From NCBI GenBank assembly GCA_017503325.1, contig JAFVTI010000032.1, forward strand, positions 1 through 41,149: DNA of 41,149 bases. Direction: 5' to 3'. Every line of letters starts with the position of its first letter. The first letter of the stretch is position 1. The translations under genes and the position numbers were made by a program. Under the pieces are notes generated by a model, which was given only the letters and a program-made list of their open reading frames with translations, was not told where the DNA came from and did no database searches. Origin of the DNA: Clostridia bacterium. GTDB taxonomy: Bacteria > Bacillota > Clostridia > Oscillospirales > CAG-272. Below are positions 21,196 to 30,104 of this stretch, piece after piece.

Positions 21196-22446
21196 ATGAA
21201 AACAAGACCTCTTTGCGCATTGCTTTGCATGATGATGCTGTTGGCCACGCTTTCTCTCGTATCCTGTAACGAGAAGCAGCCCGCCACGCCCGAAGAGGGC
21301 ACGGTCACGCGCATGACCGTAGACATCAATCCCAGCGTAGAATTTTTGGTTGACGATCAGGGTCTGATCATCAGCGCAACCGCACTTAACGACGACGGCA
21401 GCATTCTGATCGCAGGTGAGGCATTCGTTGGCAAGACTCCCGAAGAGGCCGCGGATATGATGGTGAACCTCGCAACCGAGACCGGTTATCTGGTCAAGGG
21501 CAACGTAGAGGCTGACCAAAACACGGTCGAGATCTCGATCTCGGGTAACTCCGAGTACGCCCGCGAGCTGACCGAGCGCGTGCAGCAAAGCGCCACCGAG
21601 GCACTTGCAGCGCTTGATATCAACGGTGCCGTTGCAACAGCGCAGGCTCTCAGCCTTGACGCACTGCGCGCCATGGCGCTCTCCACCGCACTTTACACCC
21701 AAGAGGAAATTGATGCGATGGATGAAAAGCAGCTTTACACCGTGCTTGCACAGAGCCGCGTGGAAACCGCGCTGCTGCTGACTGCCGAAATGAGAGAGGC
21801 TTACTATGCAGCCAAGGAATCCCGCATCAGCTTTGCCGAGCGCGAGGAAACCGCTCGCATTATTGAGGAAATGGGCGGCATTTACAAAGTGACCCACGCA
21901 GCCTACAAGGCAGCGCTGGACGCTTACAGCTCCGCAATCCTTGCCGTAGAGGATTTCCGCTATGAGACGCTGATCTCCCCCGAATCCCCCTATCAGAAAT
22001 CGCTTGCCGAGCTCCGCGCAGCCAAGACCGAGCTGCTGACCAAAAAGAATTACGTCGCGTCCCTTGAGGTGGACGGCGCTCTTTATGCCCAGGCAACCGT
22101 GGATCTGACCCTTACCGAGGAGCAATACAACAAGGCACTTGCCGCTTACGAGGCACTGGGTGCACAAGCAGACGCTGCTTTGCTTGAACTGATCAACGTC
22201 ATGAAGCAGGCAGAAGCAAAGCTGATCGAGCTGGAGGCGCAGCTGTTTGACGAGAACATTGAGACAACGCTGCAGGCAAAGGCCTCCGAGATCGAGGCAA
22301 ACCTCAATGCCGCAAAGGACAGCTACTTTGCAGAATTTGAGGCTGCACATGCCGAGGATATTGCCGCAATGGAAGCGCAGCTGCTCGCAGAAAAGCAAGC
22401 GCTCAAGGACAGCATGCAAGGCACGGGTACTCCCGAGACCAACTGA
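21196..22446 (+). CDS. Lipoprotein with an RsgI-like extracellular domain and coiled coil
   Basis: This 416-residue protein has a lipoprotein signal (hydrophobic residues 7-20, lipobox LVSC with C24). Residues 38-115 resemble the periplasmic middle domain of RsgI-type anti-sigma factors (MTVDINPSVEFLVDDQGLI, then ALNDDG and a GKTPEEAADMM segment). Residues 150-400 are Ala/Glu-rich with heptad character, predicted as a long coiled coil. Unlike RsgI it lacks the cytoplasmic sigma-binding domain and transmembrane helix, so it is a lipid-anchored surface protein. It has its own promoter and terminator. Role unknown; possibly an envelope stress or polysaccharide sensor, or a decoy of an RsgI system elsewhere. 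Confidence 0.75.
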   Translation: MKTRPLCALLCMMMLLATLSLVSCNEKQPATPEEGTVTRMTVDINPSVEFLVDDQGLIISATALNDDGSILIAGEAFVGKTPEEAADMMVNLATETGYLVKGNVEADQNTVEISISGNSEYARELTERVQQSATEALAALDINGAVATAQALSLDALRAMALSTALYTQEEIDAMDEKQLYTVLAQSRVETALLLTAEMREAYYAAKESRISFAEREETARIIEEMGGIYKVTHAAYKAALDAYSSAILAVEDFRYETLISPESPYQKSLAELRAAKTELLTKKNYVASLEVDGALYAQATVDLTLTEEQYNKALAAYEALGAQADAALLELINVMKQAEAKLIELEAQLFDENIETTLQAKASEIEANLNAAKDSYFAEFEAAHAEDIAAMEAQLLAEKQALKDSMQGTGTPETN

Positions 22447-22454
22447 AAAATTAA

Positions 22455-22484
22455 AAGCCAAGAGCGAAAGCTCTTGGCTTTTTT
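22455..22484 (+). terminator. Terminator of the lipoprotein gene
   Basis: AGCCAAGAGC-GAAA-GCTCTTGGCT followed by TTTTTTG. Confidence 0.9.
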
Positions 22485-22557
22485 GTGATATCGTTCCCAT
22501 AGGGATTAGCGTCATGCCGCATGCGGCGAACGGTCCATAGATATGTAAACCGACTGT

Positions 22558-22694
22558 CTGTAGGGGGCGACGTCCTCTCGGCGCCCCGGGTATCCGTAGG
22601 GCGGGGGCTTGCTCCCGCCGGCATTCGGGTGGTGATATTGTAGCCGTAGGGGCGAACTGCGTTCGCCCGCGGGAGACCGCAGATCTCCCCTACG
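22558..22694. repeat. Cluster of four REP-type palindromes
   Basis: Four GC-rich hairpins in a row, each with a GTAGGGG-type end: about 22560-22588, 22595-22622, 22645-22670 and, in the opposite direction, 22668-22693. The loops and inner arms differ but the CGTAGGGG/CCCGC ends are shared, as in BIME-type arrays. Related palindromes lie inside the RAYT gene at 19,429 and 19,599, and a fragment is at 24,535. They fill the gap between the lipoprotein and trpB2. Confidence 0.7.
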
Positions 22695-22716
22695 AAGTTG
22701 TATTTTACACCGCGCA

Positions 22717-24093
22717 TCACGGCTGAGGCGGGAAATTGGTGAACGCTGCGTCAAGCTCGGCATCGGTGGGGATATAATCGCCCATCAAGCCGTCATTGAA
22801 CTTCTGATATGCCACCATATCGAAATAACCCGTACCGGTCAGACCGAACACGATGGTCTTCTGCTCGCCGGTTTCTTTACAGATCATAGCCTCGTCGATG
22901 GCTACCTTGATGGCGTGCGCCGACTCGGGCGCGGGCAGGATGCCCTCGATGCGTGCAAACTGCTGTGCTGCCGCAAAGACTGCGGTCTGCTCCACGCTTC
23001 TTGCCTCCATCAATCCTTGGTCGTACAGCTCGGAGAGCACGGTGCTCATGCCGTGATAGCGAAGTCCGCCCGAATGGCTGGAGGACGGGATAAAGCCCGA
23101 GCCCAGCGTATACATCTTGGCCATGGGGCAGATGCGGCCGGTGTCGCAATAGTCGTAAATATAGCGTCCGCGCGTCAGGCTGGGGCAGGATGCGGGCTCA
23201 ACCGCGATGATGCGGTAATCTGCCTCGCCGCGCAGCTTTTCGCCCATGAAGGGAGAGATCAGACCACCCAGGTTAGAGCCGCCGCCTGCGCAGCCGATGA
23301 TGATATCGGGCTTGATGCCGTACTTATCCAGCGCGGTCTTGGTTTCAAGGCCGATGATGGTCTGGTGCAAGAGCACCTGATTGAGCACGCTGCCAAGCAC
23401 GTAACGGTAGCTGCCGCCCGATGCACCTGCGGCCTCAACCGCCTCGGAAATGGCGCAGCCAAGGCTGCCCGTGGTGCCGGGATGCTCCTCAAGGATCTTT
23501 CTGCCCACTGCCGTGGTGGTAGAGGGCGAGGGGGTCACGTTTGCCCCGTAGGTACGCATGACCTCACGGCGGAAGGGCTTTTGCTCATAGCTGACCTTAA
23601 CCATGAACACCTTGCAATCAAGTCCGAAATAAGAGCACGCCATGGAGAGTGCGGTGCCCCACTGGCCCGCGCCGGTCTCAGTGGTCACGCCCTCAAGGCC
23701 CTGCATCTTTGCATAATATGCCTGCGCAATCGCGGAATTGAGCTTATGGCTGCCGCTGGTGTTGTTGCCCTCAAACTTATAGTAAATGTGCGCGGGCGTG
23801 CCCAACTGCTTTTCTAGGCAATAAGCACGCACTAAGGGTGCGGGACGGTACATTTTATAAAAATCGATCAGCGGCTCGGGAATATCGATATAAGGCGTGG
23901 TATCGTCCAATTCCTGCTTTGCGAGCTCCTCGCAAAATACCTCGCTCATGGCCTCCAGCGTGATCGGCTTCATGGTGCGGGGATCGATGAGCAGCGCGGG
24001 CTTTTTCTTCATGTCCGCGCGGACGTTATACCACTGTCTGGGAATTTCATTTTCGGATAAATAAATCTTGTAAGGGATCTCTACGTTTGCCAT
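22717..24093 (-). CDS. trpB: Tryptophan synthase beta chain-like protein (TrpB2)
   Basis: This 458-residue PLP enzyme belongs to the longer TrpB2 branch. The PLP lysine is K117 in SGSHKLNSA; GAGQWG at 141-146 and a GCAGGGSNLGG phosphate-binding loop follow. TrpB2 makes tryptophan from indole and serine and usually lacks a TrpA partner; none is encoded here. Start 24093 follows AGAAAGG by seven bases. It is preceded by a T-box leader with a UGG specifier, so expression should rise when tRNA-Trp is uncharged. This fits salvage of external indole. Confidence 0.9.
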   Translation of the reverse strand: MANVEIPYKIYLSENEIPRQWYNVRADMKKKPALLIDPRTMKPITLEAMSEVFCEELAKQELDDTTPYIDIPEPLIDFYKMYRPAPLVRAYCLEKQLGTPAHIYYKFEGNNTSGSHKLNSAIAQAYYAKMQGLEGVTTETGAGQWGTALSMACSYFGLDCKVFMVKVSYEQKPFRREVMRTYGANVTPSPSTTTAVGRKILEEHPGTTGSLGCAISEAVEAAGASGGSYRYVLGSVLNQVLLHQTIIGLETKTALDKYGIKPDIIIGCAGGGSNLGGLISPFMGEKLRGEADYRIIAVEPASCPSLTRGRYIYDYCDTGRICPMAKMYTLGSGFIPSSSHSGGLRYHGMSTVLSELYDQGLMEARSVEQTAVFAAAQQFARIEGILPAPESAHAIKVAIDEAMICKETGEQKTIVFGLTGTGYFDMVAYQKFNDGLMGDYIPTDAELDAAFTNFPPQP

Positions 24094-24149
24094 ATCGTTG
24101 CCTTTCTCCCCTGCTTTTTCCCAATCCGTCGGGGATACGAATCGGGCGC

Positions 24150-24462
24150 GGAAAAGAAAAAAACTCCCATCCCGCAAATCAAAATTTGAAATGCCGGGAC
24201 AAGAGGAAAAACTCTTGCGGTGCCACCCTGCTTGATAGTCTTGCTATCCGCTCAATCATACTGCGCTTGCGAAAATGCTTGCACAAATATGCCGACCCCT
24301 GTAACGGTGGGTCATGCCGTCGCCTATACATTCTATCCCGCAGGGATAAAATTTCCCGTTGCCCTCGAAAGTCCATTCACGCACGCACGCCCTGCCGCAT
24401 CCCACCGCCGCGGCTCTCTGTAAGGGTGCTTTTCGCACGCTACTCCTCTTTCTCATCGGTTT
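24150..24462 (-). ncRNA. T-box riboswitch, tryptophan specifier
   Basis: The minus-strand leader contains the near-invariant T-box sequence AGGGTGGCACCGCAAGAG (24229-24212). Upstream stem I features include GAGAAAGAGGAGTA and a CAGAGAGCC segment. A specifier region GAATGGACTTTCG gives UGG at 24375-24373. A terminator hairpin (TCCCGGCAT ... GCGGGA) and a T-run at 24163-24152 come just before trpB2. Uncharged tRNA-Trp should stabilise the antiterminator and permit transcription. Confidence 0.9.
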
Positions 24463-24467
24463 ACATT

Positions 24468-24496
24468 ATTGTAGCACTCGGGGGGCGGTTTGTCAA
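24468..24496 (-). promoter_or_regulatory. Sigma-A promoter of the T-box/trpB2 unit
   Basis: Minus strand: TTGACA (24496-24491), 17-base spacer, TACAAT (24473-24468). Confidence 0.85.
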
Positions 24497-24534
24497 TAGG
24501 TTTGCAAAGATTTTTGAGGGGATTTCGTTCTGCG

Positions 24535-24553
24535 CGACGTCGCCCCCTACAAC
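24535..24553. repeat. Fragment of a REP-type element
   Basis: The reverse complement reads GTTGTAGGGGGCGACGTCGC, sharing GTAGGGGGCGACGTC with the first palindrome of the cluster at 22,560. Only one arm is present. Confidence 0.45.
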
Positions 24554-24574
24554 TGTTGATTCTCTATATGAGCA

Positions 24575-24608
24575 AAATGAAAACAGGGGCTGCTTTTACA
24601 CAGCCCCT
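24575..24608 (-). terminator. Terminator of the glycosidase gene
   Basis: Minus strand: AGGGGCTG / CAGCCCCT stem with an 8-base loop, followed by GTTTTCATTTTGC. Confidence 0.75.
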
Positions 24609-24618
24609 TGAAATGATT

Positions 24619-27342
24619 TTAGATCAACCCTGTCTCCACAAAGCTATACTTAGGCGTATAGTAACCGCCGCAGTAGTTGTTCCAGATGCAGCCCTCGTCA
24701 AAGAAGTGAGGAGGTGCAACGGCCAGCAGCTCGCCTGCTGCATGGTGGTGCGGTCCCATGAGGTTACGCAGGTTGTTGACCAAGGTCAGCTCAATTTCGT
24801 TCTCGCCTGCCTGAACGTAATCCGAGATATCCACCTCGAAGGGCGTCCACATGACGGTGCGGACATCCTTGCCGTTTACCTTGACGCGAATGGCGTTGAT
24901 ACCCTTCTTGTCAAACTTCAGGCAGCAGGGTGCGCCGTCCAGCGTGACAGTCTTTTTGAGCGTGACCTCGCCCGAGAAGAACAGAAGTCCCTGCTTCTCG
25001 ATCTCCTTTAAGGTCAGCGTCTTGGGTGCTTCGACCAGCGCAAAGCCGCCCTCGTAGAAGTACGCCTTGTTGGGGATAGGCTCAAACTTGCCGTCTGCCT
25101 TGACGCCGAAGTCACCCACCAGGTACATAGGCTCGATCTCGGTGCCAAAGGTCAGCTTGTTCTTTTCGGACTCAAAGATTCTGGACTTCTTGAGGTTTTC
25201 GTAAACCTCGTCGGTCTCCTTGAGGTAAACCTGCAGCTCGATGACGTTCTCGCCCTTCTGTACAAGGCCCGCAATGTTGAGCATGCGGAAGGAGTGGTCG
25301 CGGAAGTAGCCGCAATCGGTCTTGTCAACATCCTTGCCGTTGAGCTTGATCGAAAAGATCTCGGGCGTCTCGCAAGCAAGGAAGATGCGCTCGGGGATCA
25401 CCTCTGCTTGGAAGGTGAAGTGGCACTTGATATCCACGCCGCGGCCAAGCTCGTACGCTCTCTCTGCCACGTTGAGCACGCAAGCGTTCTCCTGCTGCAG
25501 CACGCCGTCAAACCAGTAGGTGCAGGTATCTAAGGTCAGCGCGTTGTCGGTCATGGATGCAACTACCCAGTCGCCGCCAAGGCAAACCTCGGTCAGTGCG
25601 CGGGGAGCGGGTGCCTCTGCATGAGCAGTGCCGTCGTCAACGATCACAAGGCTGCCGTATGCGGGGAAATTGTAGGTGCCGAAGAAGTCAACCTTCTCAC
25701 CGGTCTCAATGTCAATGCCGTAGCTGCCGACCTTGAAATTGGTGGGCTGCTCCTGGTCGGTGCTGTTGACGAAATAATACAGCTCAAAGCCGTCGTAGTA
25801 ACGCTTGGTGTAGGTAATGTTGGGATTGTCGATCAGATCGCAGCCCTCGACCTCGTCAACCGTTACGATCTTACCGCCCTGTGCCTTGAATTCTGCAAGC
25901 ATCTTTTCGGTATTGGGCAGGTATGCGATATGCTTGGTCAGCACGACCGTGGAGTACGCCTGCTGTCCGATGATAAACTTGCCGCCCTCGACCTTACCGT
26001 GACGCTCGATCATGATCTCGTCGCCCAGGTGGTACAGCACGTGCTTTGCGTCCAGCGCGTTCATGACGTTGATGATGTCGTTGTTGTAATCGCCAAGACC
26101 CTTGTTGTCACCGCAGTTGAAGCTGATCCATGCCGAGGTCTGGGGATGCATGACCAGGGTGTCGTAACGGATCTCGCCCTCTGCCAGCATCATACCGATG
26201 CGGGACATGGCGTCGTTGAACACCTTGTAATCTGCCCACCAGGGCTGCTGGCAATACATTGCGGGCGGGTAGTCTCTCTTACGGATACCGCGCAGAGAGT
26301 AGCCCTCCAGGTGCTGGCACATCAGGTTGACGCCGCGCACCATCATCCACTCGTAATTTCTCTTGAGCTCCTCGTGGCCGACGTTGTGGCCGCAGAGCGC
26401 AAAGGTCTCGGACAGAATCTGTTTCTTGCCGGTCTGCGCTGCGGTGGAGCAAAGCTGCGCCATGGTCAGGCAGGGGAAAATGGGACGGCACAGCCAGTCC
26501 ATACCCGGAATGTGATAATACTCATAGTGCGGCATGCAGGCGCCGTTACTGGTCAGCTGAGATTCCAGCGACTCCTCCAGCACAAGGTGGCCGGTATAGA
26601 GCAGGCCGTGTGCCTCACACCAATCGTAGATCTGCTTGTTATAGTTCTTGGAGAACAGCTCGGTGACCAACTTCCAGAAGTTCATTCTGGTCTGCTGCCA
26701 TTCGCCGCGCTCGATAAACAGCTCGATCAGATGATCATAGATGGGCTCACCGTATGCTTTTTCGTATTCCTCGGGCAGAATAAAGCTCCACGGAATTCCG
26801 TTACGCGAGATCTGCGGCTCGTCGGTAAAGAAGCCGTCAAAGGTGGTGCCGTACTTTGCATAGTAGGGCTCGTAGATCTCGTTGATGAAGTCTGCAATGA
26901 CCTCGCCGTCCAAGGTGTCTACGTAGAAGGGGTTGACCTCGTAGTAGAAGCAGTAATTCTCGAAGCAATAAATCACCTCGGGACCTCTGGGATCTTCAAG
27001 ATCGGGCGTAAACTTCTTGACGCGCAGATACTTCTGCTGATACTTGATGCCCTTTCCGTTGACAATACCGCCGCCAAAGCCGGAGGGCCAGCCGTTTTCG
27101 TCGTACGCCCATGCATGCATGCCTCTCTTGCCTGCCTCGTCGATGGATGCGGAAACGTTTTCGAACCATTCCTCACCCATATACTCGGTCTGCAGACCGC
27201 CACGTGCGTGCATGAAAAAGCCGCCGATGCCCACGTCATCCATCAGTCCTATCTGTCTGCGCGTTTCCTCTGTGCGAAGACGCTCGTTCCAGGACCAGAA
27301 AGGAACGGGACGGTACTTTTTGTCCACAAATCTAAAATCCAT
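24619..27342 (-). CDS. GH106-like glycoside hydrolase (alpha-L-rhamnosidase-type)
   Basis: This 907-residue protein has no signal peptide. It opens with RPVPFWSWNERL, then GGFFMHARGGLQTEYMGEEW and AYDENGWPSGFGGG. These are hallmarks of the GH106-related alpha-rhamnosidase-like family, a TIM barrel followed by beta domains. The C-terminal 250 residues (from about 640) form jelly-roll-like beta domains, including a WTPFEVDISDYVQAGENEIE segment. It should act inside the cell on short oligosaccharides. AGGAGG precedes the ATG. It is the last gene of a run from pepT and ends at a terminator. Exact sugar specificity is unknown. Confidence 0.72.
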   Translation of the reverse strand: MDFRFVDKKYRPVPFWSWNERLRTEETRRQIGLMDDVGIGGFFMHARGGLQTEYMGEEWFENVSASIDEAGKRGMHAWAYDENGWPSGFGGGIVNGKGIKYQQKYLRVKKFTPDLEDPRGPEVIYCFENYCFYYEVNPFYVDTLDGEVIADFINEIYEPYYAKYGTTFDGFFTDEPQISRNGIPWSFILPEEYEKAYGEPIYDHLIELFIERGEWQQTRMNFWKLVTELFSKNYNKQIYDWCEAHGLLYTGHLVLEESLESQLTSNGACMPHYEYYHIPGMDWLCRPIFPCLTMAQLCSTAAQTGKKQILSETFALCGHNVGHEELKRNYEWMMVRGVNLMCQHLEGYSLRGIRKRDYPPAMYCQQPWWADYKVFNDAMSRIGMMLAEGEIRYDTLVMHPQTSAWISFNCGDNKGLGDYNNDIINVMNALDAKHVLYHLGDEIMIERHGKVEGGKFIIGQQAYSTVVLTKHIAYLPNTEKMLAEFKAQGGKIVTVDEVEGCDLIDNPNITYTKRYYDGFELYYFVNSTDQEQPTNFKVGSYGIDIETGEKVDFFGTYNFPAYGSLVIVDDGTAHAEAPAPRALTEVCLGGDWVVASMTDNALTLDTCTYWFDGVLQQENACVLNVAERAYELGRGVDIKCHFTFQAEVIPERIFLACETPEIFSIKLNGKDVDKTDCGYFRDHSFRMLNIAGLVQKGENVIELQVYLKETDEVYENLKKSRIFESEKNKLTFGTEIEPMYLVGDFGVKADGKFEPIPNKAYFYEGGFALVEAPKTLTLKEIEKQGLLFFSGEVTLKKTVTLDGAPCCLKFDKKGINAIRVKVNGKDVRTVMWTPFEVDISDYVQAGENEIELTLVNNLRNLMGPHHHAAGELLAVAPPHFFDEGCIWNNYCGGYYTPKYSFVETGLI

Positions 27343-27391
27343 TTTTACCTCCTGTACTGTCGGTCAAAGCCGACGCAGTTTATAAACATTT

Positions 27392-28852
27392 TTAATTGTT
27401 TTCTACCAGATACTGACGCAAAATATCCGCGTCGCGTGCGTCCACCGTGCCGCTGTCATCAAGATCAGCAGCCCCCGTGTGGCACACGGTGGGTAAGCCC
27501 TCCAGATAGCGGCAAATGGCGGTGACGTCCCGTCCGTCCACCACGCCGTTCTGATCGGCATCTCCCCATAAATAATCCACCAGATCCGCAATGCTGCAGG
27601 CAAGCACCTGCATCTGCCCGCCCTGTGTGTCGGACACCGCGTAATATACGGTCTCGTCCATGACCCAAAGGCCAAAGATCTGCTGCCCCTCTATGGGCGG
27701 GATCTCAATTTTTGTCACAACACCGCTTTGCAGATTGTGCGCAAGAACCTCATTCGGGGTATTATAGATCAGATTGCCCCGATACGTACCAACGCCCCAA
27801 AAGGCATCGATATAATAGGAATTTTCTCCCGGGGCCATCCATTTATCGTTTGTTTCCAGCACAGGCTGCGTGCTCATGGTGGAAAAATCCGCCGAAAGGA
27901 TCGCACGCTCCACGCCGTCGGCAAAAAACCACTTCCCTGCCGTATAGCAAAACGGAAGCCCGACCTTGATAACAAAGGTGCTCTCATACGCGTCCGACGT
28001 GCAGGAAAGATCGCTTTCCCAGCCGTAATGCTCGGTTTGTGCAATGCCAAGGTCGCTGCGCAAGAAATTGGCGTGCAGCGCAACCCCTTCCGTGTTGGGA
28101 ATGGGATCGTCCCAGGTCACGTCCACGTGATAGGGCGTGCCGCCCAGCGTCACGATATTCCAGATATGATTCATGCCTTGGCTGACCGCCACGCCCGATG
28201 CGATACCGTAGCGCGAAAGCAGCCCCATGTACGTCAGCGTATAGGCCTGGCAAACGCCGCGCCCCTCTGTCAGAAAGCCATACATATCGTAGATCTCATA
28301 GCTCGTATCGTACTCGAAATGCAGGCAGAGGTAGTCGTGCAGGTAGAGTGCGATCTCAAAATCGCTCCACGCGGGGTCAACGCCCGCGCAGATCTCGTCA
28401 AGACGCCTGGCGCAATCCTCTCTTGCGGCCTCCAGCTCCTTGCCCGTCAATCGGTACGAGGGCTTGAGCGTGATGATCAGGTTTTGCGCATCATACGAAT
28501 AAGAAATGCCCGAATTGACAAAAAACAGGTCGGGATGCGTGTTCATGACCTCGGTATACAGCTGCGTGATCTGATCTATGGAAATCTTGTAATCCGCAAT
28601 ATCGATCTCGCTCTGCTCTGCCATAAGGCATTGATATATGTACTCCCCCGCACTCTGCTCAAAAGCAAGATGCTGCTCAGTACGGGCAAAGCCACGGACA
28701 AGCTCTCCCTCTCCCCGGCACACAATCGGCACGGGCGAGACGGGGTTTTCTCTGATACTCTCACGGGGTTGCACGCCGGGTGCACGACAGGACGCAAGCG
28801 TGCATACAAGCAGCAAGGCGCAAAGCATGGCTGCAAAGAATTTTCGCTTCAT
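27392..28852 (-). CDS. Lipoprotein with transglutaminase-like and type I dockerin domains
   Basis: This 486-residue protein has a lipoprotein signal with lipobox LASC (C22). A transglutaminase-like protease fold has candidate catalytic residues C202 (GRGVCQAYT), H230 (GMNHIWN) and D245 (YHVDVTWDD). A beta-rich region follows at 270-425. The last 57 residues form a type I dockerin with two calcium-binding repeats (DADQNGVVDGRD and DLDDSGTVDARD). Start 28852 follows GGTGAGGGG. It is probably a surface-anchored protease or peptide-linked-glycan enzyme. Dockerins bind cohesins; none is seen here. Having both a lipid anchor and a dockerin is odd. Confidence 0.82.
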   Translation of the reverse strand: MKRKFFAAMLCALLLVCTLASCRAPGVQPRESIRENPVSPVPIVCRGEGELVRGFARTEQHLAFEQSAGEYIYQCLMAEQSEIDIADYKISIDQITQLYTEVMNTHPDLFFVNSGISYSYDAQNLIITLKPSYRLTGKELEAAREDCARRLDEICAGVDPAWSDFEIALYLHDYLCLHFEYDTSYEIYDMYGFLTEGRGVCQAYTLTYMGLLSRYGIASGVAVSQGMNHIWNIVTLGGTPYHVDVTWDDPIPNTEGVALHANFLRSDLGIAQTEHYGWESDLSCTSDAYESTFVIKVGLPFCYTAGKWFFADGVERAILSADFSTMSTQPVLETNDKWMAPGENSYYIDAFWGVGTYRGNLIYNTPNEVLAHNLQSGVVTKIEIPPIEGQQIFGLWVMDETVYYAVSDTQGGQMQVLACSIADLVDYLWGDADQNGVVDGRDVTAICRYLEGLPTVCHTGAADLDDSGTVDARDADILRQYLVENN

Positions 28853-28886
28853 CCCCTCACCCCCGATCAATTCAGTTTATTCTCTC

Positions 28887-29516
28887 TTACTTTACGGTAT
28901 GCAGCCCGGTCTGCTTACAAATGCATTGCACGATCATTTCAAGCGCGATCGGGTTATTGCCGCCGCCCGGTACAATGACGTCCGCATAACGCTTGAACGG
29001 CTCGACAAACGCCTCATGCATGGGCTTGACTGTGGTCAGATACTGCGAAATGACAGAATCCAGACTTCTGGCTCTCTCCTTGGTATCGCGCAGAATGCGG
29101 CGCAAAATGCGCTCGTCCGCATCGGTATCCACGAAAATGCGCAGATCCATCATATCTCTCAGCTCGGCATCCGAAAAGATCAGAATGCCCTCAAGCACGA
29201 TCAGCGGCGTGGGGCAAACGCGCACCACCTTGTCGCTGCGGTTGTGAATGGTATAATCATACACCGGCACGTCCACGCACTCGCCGCGGCAAAGCGCGTC
29301 CAGGTGCGCACGCAACAGATCGGTTTCAAATGCGTCGGGATGGTCGTAATTGGTCAGGCAGCGCTGCTCGTACGTCTTGCCCACCTGCAGATGATAATAG
29401 CTGTCGTGCGCGATGACGGTCACGTTGTCGCCAAACGCCTTGGCAATATGCTCTGCAAGCGTGGTCTTTCCCGAGCCCGTACCGCCCGCCACACCAACGA
29501 TCATGGGCTTATTCAT
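28887..29516 (-). CDS. udk: Uridine kinase
   Basis: This 209-residue P-loop kinase phosphorylates uridine and cytidine with ATP or GTP. The Walker A motif GGTGSGKTT is at 11-19, followed by a HDSYY segment (substrate aspartate) and NYDHPDAFE. These match Udk. It overlaps the thymidine kinase gene by eight bases, so the two pyrimidine-salvage genes are coupled. Start 29516 follows GAGGAAGG. Confidence 0.9.
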   Translation of the reverse strand: MNKPMIVGVAGGTGSGKTTLAEHIAKAFGDNVTVIAHDSYYHLQVGKTYEQRCLTNYDHPDAFETDLLRAHLDALCRGECVDVPVYDYTIHNRSDKVVRVCPTPLIVLEGILIFSDAELRDMMDLRIFVDTDADERILRRILRDTKERARSLDSVISQYLTTVKPMHEAFVEPFKRYADVIVPGGGNNPIALEMIVQCICKQTGLHTVK

Positions 29517-30102
29517 GGCCTTCCTCGCTCTCTTGTGCTGCGATCGTCTGCTTCCAGCAAGCGTGGCACATGGCCACGTAGGAATCGTTACCGCCAAGCA
29601 GGATCTGACCGCCCGTGGTCACCACGCGACCTCTCTCGTCAATACGCGCATTGACGATGGCCTTTTTGCCGCAGGTGCAAATGGTTTTGATCTCGGTAAT
29701 CGAATCTGCCACCTCGAAAAGTCTGCGGCTGCCCGGGAACAGGCGGGTCATAAAGTCGGTGCGCAGGCCAAAGCACAGCACCGGGATATCCAGCTCGTCC
29801 ACGATGCGGCGAAGCTGATCGATCTGCGCCTCGGCAAAGAACTGACACTCATCCGCAATAATGACATGGCAATCCTTATGAGATTCAAACTCCGCTCTGA
29901 TATCCGTGTCCGCGCCAATGATCTGTGCGTTTGCCGCAAGTCCGATACGCGAGCGGATGATGCCCGCGCCGTCGCGCGTGTCAATGGCAGGCTTGATCAG
30001 CCAGACGCGCATGCCGCGCTCCTCATAGTTGAACTTGGTAATCAGCGCGTTTGCGGTCTTGGATGAGCCCATCGCGCCGTATTTGAAATATAACTTTGCC
30101 AT
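29509..30102 (-). CDS. tdk: Thymidine kinase
   Basis: This 197-residue type II thymidine kinase has Walker A GAMGSSKT at 9-16, DECQFF with the catalytic-base-side acid near 85-90, and the zinc-binding pairs CTCGKK and CHACW near residues 143 and 181. It phosphorylates thymidine in salvage. It begins two bases after the pepT stop and overlaps udk, so pepT, tdk and udk are likely co-transcribed from the promoter at 31395-31423. Confidence 0.92.
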   Translation of the reverse strand: MAKLYFKYGAMGSSKTANALITKFNYEERGMRVWLIKPAIDTRDGAGIIRSRIGLAANAQIIGADTDIRAEFESHKDCHVIIADECQFFAEAQIDQLRRIVDELDIPVLCFGLRTDFMTRLFPGSRRLFEVADSITEIKTICTCGKKAIVNARIDERGRVVTTGGQILLGGNDSYVAMCHACWKQTIAAQESEEGHE

Positions 30103-30104
30103 AC

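Noticed and set aside
21175..22515. A 446-residue minus-strand frame opposite the RsgI-like lipoprotein
   Set aside because: It is cysteine- and leucine-rich with no domain, and mirrors a gene with a promoter, lipobox and terminator. It is an antisense shadow caused by codon bias.
25621..27525. A 634-residue plus-strand frame opposite the glycosidase
   Set aside because: No ribosome binding site or domain is present. The minus-strand glycosidase has clear family motifs over the same stretch.
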